Below, in pieces: positions 59,360-64,000 of a stretch of DNA of 64,000 nt. Each line of letters opens with the position of its first letter. Position 1 is the first letter of the stretch. A model generated the notes under the pieces. It made no database searches, was not told where the DNA came from, and worked only from the letters and a program-made list of their open reading frames with translations. The stretch is from Astragalus membranaceus. Taxonomy: Eukaryota; Streptophyta; Magnoliopsida; Fabales; Fabaceae. The translations under genes were made by a program, and so were the position numbers. The stretch covers positions 72,039,948 through 72,103,947 of the forward strand of contig CM076854.1 in assembly GCA_039519185.1 (NCBI GenBank), in the 5' to 3' direction.

Positions 59360-59828
59360 CCTGTTACTGGAGGGTAGTATTTTTTGTGGATAGGTTCCGG
59401 GCTCCAGGTGGAGCCAGTGTTTAATTCTAACTAAAGCTCTTTCGAACTTAAGGACCTGGCCGTATCCGAGGTGGCCTGTAATATTTTGCTCATTTAATTT
59501 GCTTGCTTTTCTGGTTTAATTTACCTCAGTTATGCTTTATTTATTGCTTGTTAGTATTGTGTGCTTGCGTTTATTTCGCTCAAGTAATGTATGTCGCCCT
59601 TAGGGCAGTTTATCGGAACTCGGCCCAGATCGAACTCGCCTTTCAGGGTAATGGCAGCCCCGGCCATTGATCTTGATTCGATTTTGAATCCAAAAGATCT
59701 TTGACGTCGTTTGAACAGTTTACCGGGACTCGGCCCAGATCGAAATCGTTTAAAAATGGTTTGCAACTACCTTGGTCGCAGATTGTTTCGAGCGTTGTGG
59801 CCCGGGTTCCGGTTTTGGTAAGGGATCC
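59360..59828. other. Tat-like element interior beyond the antisense ORF
   Basis: Non-coding. Contains a duplicated phrase gggactcggcccagatcga(a/ac)tcg at about 59615 and 59708. Cut at gggatcc by the chromovirus insertion. Confidence 0.45.
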
Positions 59829-62038
59829 TGTAACGCCCCGAAAAATAATTTAATTAATTTAATTAATTTGATTAGTTGAATTATTAAATTTTAGTTGGAG
59901 GCATGATTAATTTAATTAAAATGATGGGTGTTGTTCAGGAGGTGGATCGAGTAAAGAGGGTGGTGTTGGCGTGGGAGGCCCAGCGCTCGCTGAACCCACA
60001 GCTTAAACCCTAGGGGTCTAAGCCAAGCTCTCTCATTTTTCGCATTTTGAGAGAAAGAAATCAGAATTGAGAGAGAGGGAGGGGCGCTGCGCTAAAGGAG
60101 TGGAAGGAGGGGAATCTTATCAAGTTTTTCTTTAGGTAAGAGTCCTTAATCCTTCTATGCCGTTTTTCTTCCTTTTCCTAGTGTTGTAGCCTTCAATCCC
60201 TAACCTCCATTGTGTTGATCCCTCATAGATCGAAGAAGTGGGCGTGGCTACGGTTTCGAAGGGAGAAGGAGGAGTTTCGTTCGTTGTGTTGCTGGGTTTT
60301 TGTACGTGACTACTTCGTCGTTGTTCCGGATCACACAAATTCGAGGTAAGGGTGAGCGTTTCGGTTTAACATGATTGGGTATATAGTGGGGTTTTGTGGG
60401 GGTTGTGGGAATTGATGTTGTTGATGAAATTGATGTTATTTGAAGAATTTGATGATTTGATGGAATGAAAATTCGATGGTCCTTGATAAAAATTTGATGA
60501 GTTATGTTGATGAATTGTTGATGTTCTTTGATGAACCATTAGTGAGATTGGATGATTAATTTGGTGAATAAAACGTGTTTTTGGTGTTGGCAATGTGCGG
60601 AAAGGAATTGTGATGTGATCGGGTTGGGTGAAAAATTAAGTTTTCTGAGTTTCTGCACGTAGCACTGTTGCTGCTCGTTCGCGCCTCGCTTGCGCTGCAG
60701 TCGCGCTCCAGGCGCAAGTGCGCTGCGCTGTGGCACGGTGTTGCTGCCCAATCGCGCCTCGTTAGCGTTGCAGTCGCGCTTTAAGCGCAAGCGCTGCGCT
60801 GTGACATGATTTTTCTGCCAAATCGCGCGGCACTCGCGCCTCGCTCGCGCTTCAAGCGCGAGTCACTGTTTCCCACTGTTTCTCTTGCTGTTTTCACACT
60901 GTTTTCTCAGTTTTTAAAGGTGCTGTTTCCTCCACAAAAATATGATGTTTCCTCCATAAAAATGCGATGTTTCCACTAATAAAAATGTGACGTTTCCAAA
61001 TTCAAATGTAGTGTTTTCCCAAGCTTGAAAATGTGGTGTTTTCCGAATCTAAAATGTGATGTCCTTCAAATTAAGATGTGATGTTTTATAAATTAAAACG
61101 GGATGTTTTTCTAAACTCTAAACGTGTTGTTACCCAAACTTCAAAGGTGATATGTATGATGATGATGTAACATGAATTATGGTGATTTGTGACGAATATA
61201 CTCTATGGGTATGATTATAATGATGTTGTAATGTGAATGTGATGAATTTCGACGAATACACTCTATGAGTGTTTTATGACGATGATGATAAGTACTCCAG
61301 GTGAGTGTCTTTTCTTTTGGTGAAATTGCACATGTGTCCGTAGAGTCTCATAGCATGTGCACATTGTGACGAATAGGCTTCGGTCTCTTAATGATGACGG
61401 TGTGCCCTAGTGGCTTATTATGACGAATATGGTACCATCATGCATATACCCAGGTGTGGGTTGCATTATCATGCATATTCATGACTGTGACTTGTTGGCA
61501 AATTGTGGTTGAGTTGGTGTTTGGCGAATGATGAGGTGGTGTTGATAATGATGTTGTGTGACTGTTTGTCTTCATTACTCTACTATGTGCTTGATTATGT
61601 TTTGTTGAAATTCTCACCCCTTCTGCTTGGAATGTTGCTCTATTATGGCAACGCTGCAGGTAATCGCGAGTGAAGGATCTGATGCCTTCCTATTAGCTCT
61701 TGGGATGTATTTTGTGTCGCTCTCTGATACTGTAACACCTAGGGGGCGTGGGTGAATTTTGATAAATGATTTAATTAGTTGTTTAATGATCTTATTGATA
61801 TATTTGAGACATGTTTGAGAGTTATTGGTGAGTTGTTGTTTATTCCGCTGTGAGGTAAATTTTGAGGATTTGATTTTCCATGAAGGATGTTTTGTTGCGC
61901 AAAATTTGAAGAGTGCAATTGATGAGTTTGTTTTTAATGAAGTTGTAGCATTTCTTTTCTATCAATGAAAATAATATTTTTGAAAGGGATTACTCTGATA
62001 AATGACGTGTAATATAAGGGTAGAAAAGGGGTGTTACA
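59829..62038 (+). mobile_element. G3 5' LTR
   Basis: 2210 bp, tgtaacgccc to ggtgttaca. Includes a GC-rich stretch of cgcgcctcg...gcgctgcag words (60670-60870), then a series of short tgatgtttcc-like repeats (60920-61140). Confidence 0.88.
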
Positions 62039-62042
62039 TTAG

Positions 62043-62054
62043 TGGTATCAAAGC
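62043..62054 (+). other. Primer binding site of G3
   Basis: tggtatcaaagc, one mismatch (G to A) from the initiator tRNA-Met complement seen intact in G1. Confidence 0.85.
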
Positions 62055-62150
62055 AGTTCGGTCTGTCCGGCCGGTGGTTGAGTCGTCGAGTCGAGTAGTA
62101 TTTTAGTTTGCTACTCGTTTCTAAATTCTGTTCTTTGTTGCAGTGCTAGA

Positions 62151-63554
62151 ATGGCAGGACGGAACGATGCTGCACTTGCTGCTGCTTTGCAGGCTATAGC
62201 TGGGGTTGTGGGTAACATACCCAATGCTATTGGTGATGGGACGCGTAGTTTGGCTACGTTCCAGCGTGAGAACCCTCCTACTTTTGAAGGCGGGTATAAT
62301 CCTGATGGTGCCCTTGAGTGGCTAAGTGAGATGGAGCGGATCTTCCGCGTTATGGATTGCACCGATGCTCAGAAGGTTCGCTATGGCACACATATGTTGA
62401 AGAAAGAGGCTTATGACTGGTGGAGGACGACTAGTCAGGGGATGACGGCTGCCAATGAGGAGGTTACTTGGGCTGCGTTTGAGAGGGAATTCAAGAGAAA
62501 GTACTATCCGGAGGATGTCCGCGGGAAGAAGGAGGTTGAGTTTCTGAGACTTGAGCAAGGTAGCATGACTGTAACTAAGTATGCTGCAAAGTTTACTGAG
62601 CTGTCTAAGTTTTACCCGCATTATGATGGAGAGGGTGCTGAGTTCTCCAAATGTATTAAATTTGAGAACGGATTGCGTGCTGATATCAAGAGAGCCATAG
62701 GGTATCAACAGATCCGTGTATTTCCCTTGTTAGTGAATAGCGCCAGGATTTTTGAGGAGGACAATAATGCCTTCTCCAGAGTTATGAGGGAAAAGCAAAA
62801 GAATTTTTCGGGTCGTGGTAAACCATATGAGGCGCCTGCTAGTAAGGGCAAAGGGAAGTTTGTTGATAAGTTTGTTGGTGGGTCTAAGCGAAGTGGGGGA
62901 GATGCTGCAGCCGGTGTTACTTGTTACACGTGTGGGAAGGTGGGCCATAAGAGTCCAGATTGCCCAAGCGGGGATAAGAAGAGATGTTATCAGTGTGGGA
63001 AAGAGGGGCATATATCTTCCGGCTGTGATAAGAAAGAGGTGGTATGCTTTAATTGTGGGGAGAGTGGTCATATCAGTACACAGTGCTCAAAACCCAAGAA
63101 GGAGAAGTCTTTTGGAAAGGTGTTCGCTCTGGCTGAGTCTGACGTGGTGAATGAGATTCGAGGTACGTGTTATATCAATAATATTCCTCTTGTTGCTATT
63201 GTTGATACTGGTGCTACCCATAGTTTTATTGCTGCTGTATGTGTTGAGAAATTAAGTCTTGTGTTATCTGATATGTTGAGAGAGACGGTTATCGATACTC
63301 CAGCTAAGGGTTCGGTGACTACCTCAGCTGTTTGTGCTAAATGTCCTGTATCTATATATGGTAGAGAATTTTTAGTTGATTTGATCTGCTTGCCGTTGAG
63401 TGGAATGGATATCATTCTGGGTATGGACTGGTTAGTCGACAACCATGTTCATATCAACTGTCGTGAAAGGTCCGTGAGTTTTGATTCGCCTGAAGAGGAG
63501 TCTGGTTTGTTACCTGCGGGTCAGCTGCATAGAGTGATGAGAGAAGAGGTTTAG
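62151..63554 (+). CDS. G3 gag-protease
   Basis: 467 codons from the ATG in tagaatggcagga, the same start as G1. Residues about 60-165 form the retrotransposon gag core (WAAFEREFKRKYYPEDVRGK). Three CCHC zinc knuckles follow: CYTCGKVGHKSPDC (258-271), CYQCGKEGHISSGC, and CFNCGESGHISTQC. The aspartic protease active site is VDTGATHSF at 351-359, followed by LICLPLSGMDIILGMDWL. The frame closes at TAG 63552-63554; G2 has CAG at the same codon, so this stop interrupts a longer gag-pol. All visible gag and protease motifs are intact. Confidence 0.92.
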   Translation: MAGRNDAALAAALQAIAGVVGNIPNAIGDGTRSLATFQRENPPTFEGGYNPDGALEWLSEMERIFRVMDCTDAQKVRYGTHMLKKEAYDWWRTTSQGMTAANEEVTWAAFEREFKRKYYPEDVRGKKEVEFLRLEQGSMTVTKYAAKFTELSKFYPHYDGEGAEFSKCIKFENGLRADIKRAIGYQQIRVFPLLVNSARIFEEDNNAFSRVMREKQKNFSGRGKPYEAPASKGKGKFVDKFVGGSKRSGGDAAAGVTCYTCGKVGHKSPDCPSGDKKRCYQCGKEGHISSGCDKKEVVCFNCGESGHISTQCSKPKKEKSFGKVFALAESDVVNEIRGTCYINNIPLVAIVDTGATHSFIAAVCVEKLSLVLSDMLRETVIDTPAKGSVTTSAVCAKCPVSIYGREFLVDLICLPLSGMDIILGMDWLVDNHVHINCRERSVSFDSPEEESGLLPAGQLHRVMREEV

Positions 63555-64000
63555 CTGTTTTCTCTGTTGGCGTCGTTGTCTGCCGAGAGCCAAGCGAAGA
63601 TTGATGTGTTGCCGGTAGTGCGTGAGTTTTCTGAGGTGTTCCCTGATGAGATTCCGGATGTACCACCAGAGAGAGAGGTGGAGTTTGCTATTGATCTGGT
63701 TCCTGGCACTAAGCCTGTGTCCATGGCACCATATAGAATGTCTGCATCTGAGTTGGCAGAATTGAAAAAGCAACTTGAAGATTTATTAGAAAAGAAGTTT
63801 GTAAGACCGAGTGTGTCACCTTGGGGAGCTCCAGTGTTGCTAGTGAAAAAGAAAGATGGTAGTATGAGGTTGTGTGTAGACTATCGGCAGTTAAATAAAG
63901 TTACAATCAAGAACAAGTATCCGTTGCCAAGAATTGATGACTTGATGGATCAGTTAGTGGGTGCTAAAGTATTTAGCAAGATTGACTTAAGGTCTGTTAT
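63555..64000 (+). CDS. G3 reverse transcriptase, N-terminal part (window edge)
   Basis: Same frame as the gag-protease ORF and open to the edge. Motifs in order: FPDEIPDVPPEREVEFAIDL, KKFVRPSVSPWGAPVLLVKK, MRLCVDYRQLNK and KYPLPRIDDLMDQLVGAKVF. The last codons read KIDLRSV where G2 has KIDLRSG, a Gly to Val change in a conserved RT motif. Separated from protease only by the TAG at 63552. Confidence 0.9.
   Translation, partial: MFSLLASLSAESQAKIDVLPVVREFSEVFPDEIPDVPPEREVEFAIDLVPGTKPVSMAPYRMSASELAELKKQLEDLLEKKFVRPSVSPWGAPVLLVKKKDGSMRLCVDYRQLNKVTIKNKYPLPRIDDLMDQLVGAKVFSKIDLRSV

Larger units (their letters stand above)
59829..64000 (+). mobile_element. Chromovirus G3 (partial, runs off the right edge)
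   Basis: 5' LTR, primer site, gag, protease and the first part of RT, all in plus orientation. Same family as truncated G1 and more distant from G2. Only one nonsense codon is visible, so it is young. It is inserted in the Tat-like element. Confidence 0.9.

Overview
This window looks like repeat-packed intergenic DNA from a flowering plant. I find no intact host gene, rRNA, tRNA or CRISPR. The mix of chromodomain-bearing Ty3/gypsy elements, an Ogre-like element with a tRNA-Arg-type primer site, an iMet-primed Copia element and several CACTA transposons fits a large-genome dicot. A legume of the pea/vetch group is my guess only, since no species marker is visible.

Layout. 1-760: start of a minus-strand Tat-like gypsy element (gag start, primer site, short LTR). 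1121-5597: CACTA DNA with a decayed En/Spm TNP1-type gene. 5598-8882: a second CACTA end with an unidentified minus-strand coding fragment. 8883-54655: a tandem array of about 1.15-kb units of unknown nature, split by large insertions. Insertion 1 (10961-13649) is one large LTR. Insertion 2 (14784-31437) is a CACTA element carrying pieces of host genes (LRR receptor kinases, pyruvate phosphate dikinase, GSK3/SHAGGY kinase). That CACTA was hit by a complete non-autonomous Copia element (17455-30149, target duplication acatt), which itself received a truncated gypsy copy in its 5' LTR and a solo LTR (24358-27430, duplication ggtgt) in its body. Insertion 3 (33159-53771) is a minus-strand Ogre-like element, itself carrying a complete but dead chromovirus (37732-46859, duplication cctta) and another large LTR with leader (to 50430).

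54656-56034 holds a broken eIF4G MIF4G-domain fragment, the only host-gene-like locus outside a recognised transposon. 56035-59828 is the 3' end of a second Tat-like element with an intron-containing antisense ORF. From 59829 to the window end is a young chromovirus (5' LTR, gag, protease, start of RT) with one nonsense codon.

The sequence therefore records ordered transposition events rather than a working pathway. The most informative items are the gene-capturing CACTA, the split tandem array, the nested boundaries, and unusual repeats inside LTRs (sixteen ATCGAT motifs in the Copia LTR, GGCGCC modules in the chromovirus LTR). I see no clearly new biological system.
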